Shown here piece by piece: positions 1 to 8,315 of a stretch of 64,000 nt of DNA. The stretch is from an uncultured Bacteroidales bacterium (GTDB taxonomy: Bacteria; Bacteroidota; Bacteroidia; Bacteroidales; F082). The first letter of the stretch is position 1, and each line of letters begins with the position of its first letter. The position numbers and the translations under genes are program-made. Where the stretch lies: NCBI GenBank assembly GCA_937902805.1, contig CALEMB010000102.1, positions 1 to 64,000 on the forward strand. Reading direction: 5' to 3'. The notes beneath the pieces are model-generated. The model was given only the letters and a program-made list of their open reading frames with translations, did no database searches and was not told where the DNA came from.

Positions 1-64
1 ATCCATTGGGCTTCAGCATACATCGCAGCCTGCAAAATGACCTATAAGTCAAATTCCAACTGTT

Positions 65-1081
65 TTACTTGAGTTTGAAATTCACTTCCACCAAGCCTTC
101 ATCTCTGTCGCTGCCCTCATACACATAATTTTCTGTATAACACTCTTGGTCATTTAGAGCTTCTGAACGGCTACGGCTATAGGCTTCAATTACATTCAGT
201 GCATCGTCCTCATAATAGAAATAGAGGTGTCCAGTTTTGCCGTTGATACTAATGTTGTGATCTACGAGCGGGATGTGTGCCAAAATGACTTTGTCTTCGC
301 CAGTGCTTGTCTGCCAGAAAGCCTCTGGGTCCGGATTCCGTCCCTCCCATGTTTCTCTGAAAGTAACCGTATTCACCTCGCAGTGGTCGTATGGCTCTGC
401 GAAACCAGTTATCATAATGGATACCTGAAAGTCCTTGTCGTAGTAAAGGTCTCCATTCGGGGACTGTTCATAAATGTCTCTAGCCCAGAAAGTGAGGGTG
501 TCGTTTGAATGTGTTACGTTCATCTCGTCCCAGTCTCTATGCCAAATGTAGAGCATTTGATAGGTGTCAAAACCTCCTCCATAGTCAGTATGGTACCGGT
601 GAGCCTCGGTCTCGAAATTGAATCTCACAAAGGTGGCTTCCGTAACCTCCATCTTATAGGGGTTTTGTGTCACCAGAACGGGCAGGATTACTTTTTCAGA
701 TTCTGTGGGATTTTGCACGTTTGCCACCCAACAATTCACGTAGCAGGTACGTATCGTGCCTGAGTTGATTGTTACGGTGATGTCAATCTTACCGCTTCCA
801 GGGGCTGCAACTGAACACCAGCCTTGGCCGTCAGCATCAACTGATGCGCCATAGTAACTATAGCCAGGGCCTCTTACGGTCACGCTTTGTGTGGCACTCT
901 CGCTCTCGAAGATGAGCAGTTCAGGCGTTACGGAAGCTGTGGTGTTATTGCCGCCGCCATTATTGCCGCCGCCATTGTTTCCACCATTGTTGCTCGGGTC
1001 ATCGATTTTTGTACATCCTACGGCAATCATTGCCGTCACTGCCAGCATTAAAGCTGTTTTAATCAAGCTGAATCTTTTCAT
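65..1081 (-). CDS. BACON-domain surface lipoprotein, function unknown
   Basis: 338 residues. The N-terminus is a lipoprotein signal peptide with lipobox IAVGC (lipidated Cys23), so the protein is probably anchored in the outer membrane. A low-complexity Asn/Gly linker (about residues 31-46, from imperfect 15-bp DNA repeats) leads to a domain at about 52-140 that resembles BACON, an immunoglobulin-like fold common in Bacteroidota surface proteins: TPELLIFESESATQSVTV and, at its end, LPVLVTQNP. Residues 141-338 are not recognised; they are rich in Tyr, Trp and acidic residues. The gene lies downstream of the kelch/AraC regulator on the same strand, separated by a perfect hairpin, and has its own candidate -7 element. 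A role in glycan or mucin binding is inference from the domain only. Confidence 0.75.
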   Translation of the reverse strand: MKRFSLIKTALMLAVTAMIAVGCTKIDDPSNNGGNNGGGNNGGGNNTTASVTPELLIFESESATQSVTVRGPGYSYYGASVDADGQGWCSVAAPGSGKIDITVTINSGTIRTCYVNCWVANVQNPTESEKVILPVLVTQNPYKMEVTEATFVRFNFETEAHRYHTDYGGGFDTYQMLYIWHRDWDEMNVTHSNDTLTFWARDIYEQSPNGDLYYDKDFQVSIMITGFAEPYDHCEVNTVTFRETWEGRNPDPEAFWQTSTGEDKVILAHIPLVDHNISINGKTGHLYFYYEDDALNVIEAYSRSRSEALNDQECYTENYVYEGSDRDEGLVEVNFKLK

Positions 1082-1135
1082 TGTTCTGAAATTTTAGTTG
1101 TTGTTGATTTGATGAGTTGTTGCATAACATGGTGG

Positions 1136-1143
1136 CAAAAGTA
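1136..1143 (-). promoter_or_regulatory. candidate -7 element for the BACON lipoprotein
   Basis: Minus strand reads TACTTTTG, matching the Bacteroidota -7 consensus TAnnTTTG. It lies 54 nt upstream of the lipoprotein ATG. No clear TTTG is seen at the -33 spacing, so the assignment is tentative. Confidence 0.4.
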
Positions 1144-1178
1144 GTGCAAAGCACGGGTACGGGCTGCGATAATACACG

Positions 1179-1216
1179 AAAATCGACTTGCAAAGTGTAT
1201 TTTGCAAGTCGATTTT
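1179..1216. repeat. perfect 16-bp inverted repeat, possible terminator or operator
   Basis: The arms AAAATCGACTTGCAAA and TTTGCAAGTCGATTTT are perfect complements around a 6-nt loop. It lies between the stop of the kelch/AraC gene and the start of the lipoprotein gene. The outer ends are A4/T4, so the RNA could act as a weak bidirectional terminator. The symmetry would equally suit a regulator binding site. Confidence 0.6.
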
Positions 1217-1240
1217 ACGATTTGTCAGTCTTTTTTGGGG

Positions 1241-2905
1241 TCAGGAAACGCTCTGTTGCGCCACCCACTCTTTTGGGGTCATGCCAGTGTCGGCCTTGAA
1301 GGCACGGAAGAAGGTGCTCTCGTTGGCGAAGCCCGACTCCGAGGCCACGGTGGAAATCTTCATGTCGGATGTCTGGCACAGCAACTGCTTGGCATGCTTC
1401 AAACGGTAGTCGTTGACCAACTGGCTGAATGTGCAGCCTTGGGCGTTGATGCAGGCAGAAACGGCATTGCGGTGTACGCCAAGGGCATCGGCCACGTCGG
1501 TAATCTTCAGTTCGGGGTTCAGATAAAGGTGCTGTGTCTCCATCAATTGGGTGATACGGGTCATCAGTTCATCAGAGGCATTGTTGGGCTGTGGTGAAGG
1601 CTCCGTAGGACTGTCACAATGTGGCAGCCGTACATAACGACGCACAATCACTACTGCAATTCCGACCAACAACATTCCGCAAAGCACCCACAGCCAAGTC
1701 CTATATGGTTGCGTCTCAGCCATCATCGCAGTCGTTGTCCGTGTCCCCGTATGCAGCAGCCATACTGAGGCGAACGGCGAGAAGTTGTCGTCAGTGATGC
1801 CTCCCGCGACGACGAGGTCGCCGTCGGGCGTCAGCACGGGTGTGGCATCGCCGAAATCGTCTAACGGGCCTATATTATATAAGGTGAGCGGCGCAGGCTG
1901 TTTGTCGTAGTCCACCGCCACGACGTAAACGCGGCTTGTCGAGTCGTGGCCTATCAGATAGGCACGCTTCGCCTTTGGGTCTGCAATGGCAGGGCGGTCG
2001 TACTTGATGCCGCCATAGTCCGACATCGTGGGCACTGGAACAGTGGTTTGCAGAAGCGAAAAAACGGTGTCTTTTATGAGAATGAAAGCCACTCCGCCAT
2101 CATGATTGTATGCCGCGACGAGATAGGAGTAGTCGCCATGGGTTTCATCTCCGATGAAAGACTCAACGGCATGGTTGTTTTGGGTGTACAGAAACGGCAT
2201 CCAATCTTTCAGTAGCGGCACGGTGAACGGCTCACCATTCAGGCAATCGACGGTGTCGCAAGGCTCGAAACGACCGCGCCACACCGCACCGAAAGCGATA
2301 ACATCATCGGAAACAGGCAACAAATAAGGAGAAGAACGCCATGCGGTCACGTCCTTCACGTGATGGAAAAACTTCTGCCCGTCGAACACCTCGAAGGCGT
2401 CGTTGTCGCAATGGTTGCCCGTGATGAGTACCCGTCCGCTGTCGAGTTCAACGCCTTGCGCCAAGGCCCTCTTATGGTCGAGGCTGCCGAAACCCTCAAA
2501 GGTGTGCGTCGTACTGTTGTATATCTCCGCCTCGTAGCTCTGCCCGATGCCGAGGTTCTTGTCGTGGCCTCCGGCGAGAAGTACACGACGGCCCTCGTCC
2601 AACACCACAGCCATGCCGTTATCGTGCTGATAAATTGTGGGAACCACATGCCACGCTCCGTTGCTGAAGTATTCGCTGGTGGGAGTCATCACGAATCCTG
2701 AAGTGTGGCCGCCCACCACCGTCAGCTCTCCGTTGGCATAAAACACGTTGTGGCCCGAACGCGGCAGGTTCATATCGGGCAGGCGCTCAGCCTCCAGCTT
2801 CTGCCACAATGAAATAGTGTCCCCGCCGACAGGTTGGCCAGTCAGCAGGGACACTGATGCGAGCATCAAAAACAATAGGCTATGTCGTCTCATACGATGA
2901 ACCAT
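1241..2905 (-). CDS. membrane-spanning hybrid regulator: kelch-like sensor plus AraC DNA-binding domain
   Basis: 554 residues. A signal peptide (the start may be this Met or Met5) is followed by a periplasmic region of about 370 residues with kelch/galactose-oxidase-like blades: motifs such as NGELTVVGGHT, RRVLLAGGH and GDLVVAGGI. A single membrane segment lies at about 404-424 (WLWVLCGMLLVGIAVVIV). A C-terminal AraC-type domain with two helix-turn-helices follows at about 443-554 (ITDVADALGVHRNAVSACI; ISTVASESGFANESTFFRAFK). This gives a one-protein transmembrane sensor with no kinase or receiver domain. It starts 20 nt after the stop of the MFS transporter gene on the same strand, so the two are probably cotranscribed. 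Inference: it senses the transporter's substrate in the periplasm and controls the neighbouring genes. The kelch assignment is by motif and the ligand is unknown. Confidence 0.8.
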   Translation of the reverse strand: MVHRMRRHSLLFLMLASVSLLTGQPVGGDTISLWQKLEAERLPDMNLPRSGHNVFYANGELTVVGGHTSGFVMTPTSEYFSNGAWHVVPTIYQHDNGMAVVLDEGRRVLLAGGHDKNLGIGQSYEAEIYNSTTHTFEGFGSLDHKRALAQGVELDSGRVLITGNHCDNDAFEVFDGQKFFHHVKDVTAWRSSPYLLPVSDDVIAFGAVWRGRFEPCDTVDCLNGEPFTVPLLKDWMPFLYTQNNHAVESFIGDETHGDYSYLVAAYNHDGGVAFILIKDTVFSLLQTTVPVPTMSDYGGIKYDRPAIADPKAKRAYLIGHDSTSRVYVVAVDYDKQPAPLTLYNIGPLDDFGDATPVLTPDGDLVVAGGITDDNFSPFASVWLLHTGTRTTTAMMAETQPYRTWLWVLCGMLLVGIAVVIVRRYVRLPHCDSPTEPSPQPNNASDELMTRITQLMETQHLYLNPELKITDVADALGVHRNAVSACINAQGCTFSQLVNDYRLKHAKQLLCQTSDMKISTVASESGFANESTFFRAFKADTGMTPKEWVAQQSVS

Positions 2906-2925
2906 AGCTACGGTTTTTGGTGGTT

Positions 2926-4542
2926 TTACTTAATGTTCGGCTCCTCAAGTCCGAGGTGCTTCTTGGCATCCACGCGCTTCAGGATGATACCGATAATCAA
3001 TGCGGCAACGCCGAGGCAAGCAAGCATGATCAAGGGCCACTTGTAGTTGAGAGCCAGCGGGTCGTTGACGCCGGGGTTGGTGTTCTCAAGGACCTTACCG
3101 ATCAGCAGCGGGAACAGCCACAAGCCAATGTTCTGGATCCAGAAAATCAGGGCATAAGCAGAACCGATAATCTTTTCGTCCACCAGCTTCGGCACACTCG
3201 GCCACAAGGCGGCAGGTACCAACGAGAACGAGGCACCCAGCACCAAGATGGTCACATAGGCCACGATGACACCCGCCACAGCGCTTCCCTTGGTCATCGG
3301 GAGGATGAAGGCGAAGGTGAGGTGGCAGATGATGAGCAGCAAGGAGCCAATCATCAGCATGGAAGCGGCTTTACCCTTGTTGTCTACATAGCTGCCGAGG
3401 ATGGGGGTGATGGCCACAGCCAACAGCGGGAATACGGCGAAGATGGTCTCAGCGGTGCCACGCATGTAGCCCATGTAGCAGTAGACTACGAGAGCGACAA
3501 CGGCAATGGCCATCAGACCGAACTTCATGCTCTTTTTCTTCGAGAAGTTGCTGGCAAACGAGCAGATAGCCACAACCAGCATGATGATGTATTGCACGAT
3601 GGTAACGCTGTCGCCAGCCCAGAATGAACCTGCTTCGGGCGTGGTTAGCGTCAGGTTGCATTGCAACATGTTGACGGCGTACTTCTGGAAGGGGAAGATG
3701 GCGGAATAATAGAGCACGCAAAGGAGGGCAACCAGCCAGAAGCCGAGGCTAGACAAAATCTTGCCGATGTCGCTGACCTTGAAGGGATCGTCCTTCTCTT
3801 CGGCCTCACCGGTCTGCGCGTCAAGCTTCTTGTCCATGAAGAAGTAGACAACGAACATGATGAGGGCGATGCAGAGCAGCACCACACCAAAGGCCACGGA
3901 ACGGCTCACGTTGACGCTGCCACCGAGCTTGGCGAAGTAGGGCGAGAAGATCATGCAGGTGGCCACACCCAAGCGGGCCAGTGCCATCTCGGAACCCATA
4001 GCCAAAGCTGTCTCACGACCCTTGAACCACTTCACGATACCACGGCTCACGGTGATACCGGCCATTTCCGTACCGCAGCCGAAAATCATGAAGCCGACGG
4101 CGGCCAGTTTGGCGGAGGCGGGCATACCTCTATAGAAAGGCGACACGCCCAGCTCATCGAAGACCGGGATGTAGTTGAGGTTTTCAGTGAACCATCTTTC
4201 GGCACCGCTACCATAGAACGACTCGCTGATAGCGTAATACTTGATCAAACCACCAACCAGCATCACAGCACCAGAAAGCACGGCGGTGAAACGCACACCC
4301 ATCTTGTCGAGGATGATACCAGCGAAGATGAGGAAGAACACGAATACGTTCAGGAAGGTCTCAGCACCCTGCATGGTACCGAAGGCGAGGCTGTCCCAGC
4401 CACGTTCGGTTTGCATCAGGTCCTTGATGGGGGACAAGATGTCCATGAAGATGTAGGCGCAAAACATGGCCAAGGCCAAGAGCAGCAAGGCAATCCACCT
4501 ATAGGTGGGGTTGTCTCTCATTGTTGCGAAGTTTTCTGACAT
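2926..4542 (-). CDS. MFS transporter
   Basis: 538 residues, with about twelve hydrophobic segments, the first being WIALLLLALAMFCAYIFMDIL. The loop between helices 2 and 3 has the MFS motif A pattern (GIILDKMGVR). A charged cytoplasmic loop (about 235-260, KLDAQTGEAEEKDDPF) separates the two six-helix halves. A longer loop between early helices (about 105-140) is unusual for the family. The substrate cannot be read from the sequence. The gene precedes the kelch/AraC regulator by 20 nt, which suggests regulated uptake of a small organic compound or sugar acid. Confidence 0.8.
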   Translation of the reverse strand: MSENFATMRDNPTYRWIALLLLALAMFCAYIFMDILSPIKDLMQTERGWDSLAFGTMQGAETFLNVFVFFLIFAGIILDKMGVRFTAVLSGAVMLVGGLIKYYAISESFYGSGAERWFTENLNYIPVFDELGVSPFYRGMPASAKLAAVGFMIFGCGTEMAGITVSRGIVKWFKGRETALAMGSEMALARLGVATCMIFSPYFAKLGGSVNVSRSVAFGVVLLCIALIMFVVYFFMDKKLDAQTGEAEEKDDPFKVSDIGKILSSLGFWLVALLCVLYYSAIFPFQKYAVNMLQCNLTLTTPEAGSFWAGDSVTIVQYIIMLVVAICSFASNFSKKKSMKFGLMAIAVVALVVYCYMGYMRGTAETIFAVFPLLAVAITPILGSYVDNKGKAASMLMIGSLLLIICHLTFAFILPMTKGSAVAGVIVAYVTILVLGASFSLVPAALWPSVPKLVDEKIIGSAYALIFWIQNIGLWLFPLLIGKVLENTNPGVNDPLALNYKWPLIMLACLGVAALIIGIILKRVDAKKHLGLEEPNIK

Positions 4543-4585
4543 AATTATTTGATTTAAAATTTAATATTCAAGATTTAAAGATTGA

Positions 4586-4665
4586 GCTTTCAGCCTTCAG
4601 CAGTCAGCAATCAGCTTGTCTTGCTTGTGATGTATGCTGATAGCTGATGGCTGACTGCTGATAGC
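4586..4665. repeat. inverted heptamer repeat (TCAGCNN)n
   Basis: The left arm at 4586-4615 is a run of TCAGCNN heptamers. The right arm at 4636-4665 is the imperfect reverse complement (GCTGATAGCTGATGGCTGAC...). The two can form a long imperfect hairpin. A second copy lies at 13235-13307. It sits in the gap between the M16 protease gene and the MFS gene, both on the minus strand. Confidence 0.75.
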
Positions 4666-4674
4666 CGTAAACAA

Positions 4675-7479
4675 TCATTCGGGGATTTGAACCACTTCCT
4701 TCAAGTAGCCTTTCAGCACGGCCTTCGCCATATTGGCCACGTCGTCGCCGGTGATGCCGTTGATGAGGTCAGTGTAATTCTCCATCGGGTTGTAACCGTC
4801 GCGTTCCTTGGTCTGGATGCAGTTCATCCAATAGCGGTTGTTCTCCAGGTCTTCGCTGTGCTTCTTGACGAGGAATTCCTTCACCTTCTTGAGGTCTTCG
4901 GGACGCGGGCCGTTGTTGGCCACGTTCTGCAACTCGACTTTGGCGATGCCCATCAGCTTTTCGTACATTTCCTTGTTGGTCTGGAAACCGATGAGGAACA
5001 TGAAGGTCTCTTTCGGACGGAGGCTCAGGTTGCCTTGGACGCCAACACCGTAGGTGCCGCCTTCGTCTTCACGGATCTTCTCGGTGTAGACGATGTCCAT
5101 CACGTCGCTCAAAGCCTGCATGATGAGTTGGTTCTTGCGGTTGAATTGCATGTCGCCGTTATAGACCATGTAGCAGGTCACCATGGGGTTCTCCATGGCC
5201 TTGGTGTAGTGGCAGTTGACATCCTTGTCGGTGAGGGTGGGGCAGTTGGCGGTCCAAGTCTCGTCGTTCTTCTTGGTCTTCAGTGAGCCGATGTATTGCT
5301 CAATCAGGGGTTCGAAGGTCTCGGGGTTGATGTTGCCCACGAAGGTGAACACGAAATTGTTGGCATCCTTGAAACGGTCGGCATAGAGCTTCAGGGCCTT
5401 GGCATAGTCGACCTTGTCGTAGTCCTCAGCTTTCATGCGCTTGGCAAGCGGATGGTTGTCGTACATGGCAAACACCATGTTGTCGCGGAAGGCAGTGTTC
5501 GGGTCTGACTCGATGTTAGCTACCATCGACTTGGTGCGGGTGATGTAGGACTGGAAGGCTTCTTCGTCGCTGCGGGGGCTATTAAAATATAAATAGGTAA
5601 GTTGCAGCATGGTCTCCAGGTCGCGGGCGGAGCAGTTGCCGCTCATGCCTTCGGTCAGGGCGCTGATTTGGGGATGGACAGAGGCTTTCTTGCCAGCCAA
5701 GACCTTAGGCAGGTCGATGGCGCTGAAGTTGCCCACGCCACCAAGGGTGGCCAACTCGTTGAGCTCCTGCAAGGTGTAGGGGTCGCTCTGGTCCATGGCG
5801 CTGTAGCCACCGAAGCTGTAGGCCGTCATCAGGATTTCGTCGTCTTTGAAGGTGGTGGGCTTGTAGATGACCTTCACGCCGTTCTTCAAGGTGAGGATGG
5901 TGGCATCGAAGGTGTCGTCATGCTTCTTGCTGCTGATTTCGCCTTTCACAGGCAGGGTGGCGATGAGAGGCTCGTTGCTGACGGTCTCCACATAAGGCTC
6001 AACCTCTTGCTTGTTGGCTTTTTCGAACATGGCCAGCAGTTCTTCTCTGGTGGGCAGCTTCTCGCCTTCCTTCTCGGGGGCGGTCAGGGTGATGACGATG
6101 TTGTCTTCGCGGATGAGTTCAGGCGCATATTGGTTGATGGCCTCCACGGGCAGGTTGGGCAGGATCTGGCTGAGCAGCATATACTCGTTCTCGATGCCCA
6201 TCAGCGGCTCGTTGGTGAGGAAGTGGGCAAGGATAGGACGGAAGTAGCGGTCGGTCTCTTGCTTGTCGCGCTCGTCGTATTGGTTTTCGATGCGCTTCAT
6301 CAGGTCGGCTTTGGCGCGTTCAAACTCGGATTCGGTGAAGCCGTATTGTTGCATGCGCTTGTTCTCAGCGATGAGGGCATTGACAGCCTTCTCGATGCCA
6401 TCCTTGTCCATGGCGACGGCATAGCTCGTCCATGCATCCTTGGTGTCGCTGATGAAGAAAGTGCCGTAGTAGCCATAGCCGTAGATGAAGGGCGGGTTGG
6501 CCTTTTGGGTAAGCTCTCTCATGCGGTTGTTATACATGGTGGCAATCAGGTCATCGAGGTAACCTTTGATCCAGTATTGGACGTCGTCTCTTTCTTCGAA
6601 CGGAATAATGTCATGCTTGTAGGACACCATGATGTTGTAGGTGGTCTCTTCCACGTCGGTAGCGACACTCACGATGGGTTTCTCGTTGTCGGCCACAGGG
6701 AAATAGACGCGTTCGGCCGGATCCACGGGAGCAGGGATGTCGGCAAACATTTCCTTCAGGCGGTTCTCGATTTGGTTCACGTCGATGTCACCGATGATGA
6801 TGATGCCTTGGAGGTCAGGACGATACCATTTGTGGTAGTAGTCGCGGAGGTACTGATGGTCGAAATGGGCCACGACTTCCTCGGTGCCAATGATGGGCAT
6901 GGGAACGCCGTAAGGGCTGTTGGGATAGATCTCGGGCAAAATCTTGTCGTAGATACGCATCTGGGCGTCTTGGCCTTGACGCATCTCTTCCAAAATGACG
7001 CCACGTTCGCTCTCGATTTCATCGTCCTCAAGGGAGATGAAGCTCGACCAGTCGTGCAGCACGAGCATGCAGGTGTCCACCAGACCAGGGTTGGTGGTGG
7101 GGACGTTGTTGAGCATGTAGACAGTTTGCTCGAAGCTCGTCCAGGCGTTCACGTTGGTGCCGAATTTCACACCGTTGCGCTCCATGTAGTCAAGCATGGC
7201 TTTCTTGGGGAAGTGCTCCAGACCGTTGAAGGCCATGTGCTCCAGGAAGTGGGCGAGACCGCGCTGGGTCTCTTCTTCAAGGATGGAACCCACTTTCTGC
7301 GCGATATAGAAGTTGGCGCGCTGGGCGGGTTTCTCGTTGTGACGGATGTAATAGGTCAATCCGTTCTCCAATTTGCCGCGTCTTACGTTTTGATCGAAAG
7401 GTGCGGGCATGGCTTGCTGGGCGAACATAGCCGCACTCATGGCAAGCATTGCGATTAAGGTTAAGGTCAGTTTTTTCAT
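4675..7479 (-). CDS. M16-family (pitrilysin/insulinase-like) zinc metalloprotease
   Basis: 934 residues from the ATG at 7479. An upstream in-frame start at 7548 is less likely because it would place about 23 residues before a clear signal peptide (MKKLTLTLIAMLAMSAAMFAQ). The inverted zinc motif H77-F-L-E80-H81 (RGLAHFLEHMAFNG) defines the M16 active domain. The length fits the two-lobed, four-domain M16B/PqqL-like periplasmic enzymes; the second half has the degenerate peptidase-like domain. It probably degrades peptides in the periplasm or at the outer membrane. The gene appears monocistronic, flanked by repeat elements on both sides. Confidence 0.92.
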   Translation of the reverse strand: MKKLTLTLIAMLAMSAAMFAQQAMPAPFDQNVRRGKLENGLTYYIRHNEKPAQRANFYIAQKVGSILEEETQRGLAHFLEHMAFNGLEHFPKKAMLDYMERNGVKFGTNVNAWTSFEQTVYMLNNVPTTNPGLVDTCMLVLHDWSSFISLEDDEIESERGVILEEMRQGQDAQMRIYDKILPEIYPNSPYGVPMPIIGTEEVVAHFDHQYLRDYYHKWYRPDLQGIIIIGDIDVNQIENRLKEMFADIPAPVDPAERVYFPVADNEKPIVSVATDVEETTYNIMVSYKHDIIPFEERDDVQYWIKGYLDDLIATMYNNRMRELTQKANPPFIYGYGYYGTFFISDTKDAWTSYAVAMDKDGIEKAVNALIAENKRMQQYGFTESEFERAKADLMKRIENQYDERDKQETDRYFRPILAHFLTNEPLMGIENEYMLLSQILPNLPVEAINQYAPELIREDNIVITLTAPEKEGEKLPTREELLAMFEKANKQEVEPYVETVSNEPLIATLPVKGEISSKKHDDTFDATILTLKNGVKVIYKPTTFKDDEILMTAYSFGGYSAMDQSDPYTLQELNELATLGGVGNFSAIDLPKVLAGKKASVHPQISALTEGMSGNCSARDLETMLQLTYLYFNSPRSDEEAFQSYITRTKSMVANIESDPNTAFRDNMVFAMYDNHPLAKRMKAEDYDKVDYAKALKLYADRFKDANNFVFTFVGNINPETFEPLIEQYIGSLKTKKNDETWTANCPTLTDKDVNCHYTKAMENPMVTCYMVYNGDMQFNRKNQLIMQALSDVMDIVYTEKIREDEGGTYGVGVQGNLSLRPKETFMFLIGFQTNKEMYEKLMGIAKVELQNVANNGPRPEDLKKVKEFLVKKHSEDLENNRYWMNCIQTKERDGYNPMENYTDLINGITGDDVANMAKAVLKGYLKEVVQIPE

Positions 7480-7518
7480 TTTAATTAATATTAAGTTGTT
7501 AAGTTGTTCAGTGAAGCA

Positions 7519-7581
7519 GGTCGTTGAGCTTGTCGAAACGCCGTACAAATATTAGTCGGCCCTTCGACAGGCTCAGGGACC
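7519..7581. repeat. imperfect palindromic repeat (GGTCnnTGAGCnTGTCGAA type)
   Basis: 7519-7540 reads GGTCGTTGAGCTTGTCGAAACG. Its partner at 7560-7581 is the near-complement CCCTTCGACAGGCTCAGGGACC. The stem is imperfect, with a loop of about 19 nt. It lies between rsmG and the M16 protease gene. I recognise the TGAGCnTGTCGAA core as a widespread Bacteroidota intergenic repeat; no transposase is present. Confidence 0.7.
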
Positions 7582-7588
7582 TTAGCAT

Positions 7589-8215
7589 TTAATATAAGTG
7601 TACTACATATTTCTCCAAAAAGTATTCCTCATCAAACCACTTGCTTACAGCCACTTGCTTATGCCGCCAGTAGCGGTTGAGGGCCTTGTATTCTTCTGTG
7701 AGGTCGCCGCCTTTCAGATAGAGGATGCCGCCAGCTTCTTCATCACCTCTGATTCTCAACTTGTTGCCAGCGAGGTTGGCGATTTCAGGCAGGGTCATCA
7801 CGGCACGACCGGTGACCACATCGAACTTCTCTTTCACTTCCTCGGCACGCTTGTGTTCGGCCACCACGTTCTCCAAACCTATGGCCTCCTTCACGGCATT
7901 CACCACCATGATTTTCTTGCCCGTGCCATCGATGAGGTAGAACTCGGTTTGTGGAAACATGATCGCCAAGGGGATGCCGGGGAAGCCGCCTCCTGTGCCG
8001 AGGTCCATGACCTTCATGCCAGGCAGTAGTTCGAAGTATTTGGCGATGGCCAAGGAATGCAACACATGGTGCTCATAGAAGTGATCCATGTCCTTCCTTG
8101 AGATGACATTGATTTTGGCGTTCCAGTCCAAGTATAAGTCTTTCAAAGCATTATACTGCTCCTTTTGCTTCTCGGAGAGCTCTGGAAAGTACTTGAATAG
8201 GCGTGTTGTATCCAT
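7589..8215 (-). CDS. rsmG: 16S rRNA (guanine527-N7)-methyltransferase
   Basis: 208 residues, the usual length for RsmG (GidB). The SAM-binding motif I is VMDLGTGGGFPGIPLAI. The N-terminal NVISRKDMDHFYEHHVLHSLA matches the family signature. It methylates N7 of G527 in 16S rRNA; loss of it gives low-level streptomycin resistance in other bacteria. It stands alone on the minus strand and diverges from the GH73 gene. A TATTTTTG element just upstream of the ATG implies a 5' leader of only a few nucleotides. Confidence 0.95.
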   Translation of the reverse strand: MDTTRLFKYFPELSEKQKEQYNALKDLYLDWNAKINVISRKDMDHFYEHHVLHSLAIAKYFELLPGMKVMDLGTGGGFPGIPLAIMFPQTEFYLIDGTGKKIMVVNAVKEAIGLENVVAEHKRAEEVKEKFDVVTGRAVMTLPEIANLAGNKLRIRGDEEAGGILYLKGGDLTEEYKALNRYWRHKQVAVSKWFDEEYFLEKYVVHLY

Positions 8216-8222
8216 AAGGCTG

Positions 8223-8230
8223 CAAAAATA
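8223..8230 (-). promoter_or_regulatory. -7 element of rsmG
   Basis: Minus strand TATTTTTG, ending 8 nt before the rsmG ATG. Transcription would start about 4 nt before the start codon, giving a nearly leaderless mRNA. No good -33 TTTG was found. Confidence 0.5.
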
Positions 8231-8294
8231 GGCTCCAAAGATAGGGATTTTTTCCGAGGTGGGTTATTATTTTTTTGGTTTTATACGAATTTAA

Positions 8295-8302
8295 TAGGTT
8301 TG
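8295..8302 (+). promoter_or_regulatory. -7 element of the GH73/LysM gene
   Basis: TAGGTTTG, with TTTG at 8274-8277 as a possible -33 element (17-nt spacer). The predicted start is about 10 nt before the ATG. Confidence 0.45.
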
Positions 8303-8315
8303 TCGTTGTTTCAAT

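Noticed and set aside
5602..7458. 618-codon open frame antisense to the M16 protease
   Set aside because: It mirrors the codon structure of the protease gene, with repetitive HV/DV composition and no recognisable domain; the protease has a signal peptide and an intact HFLEH motif.
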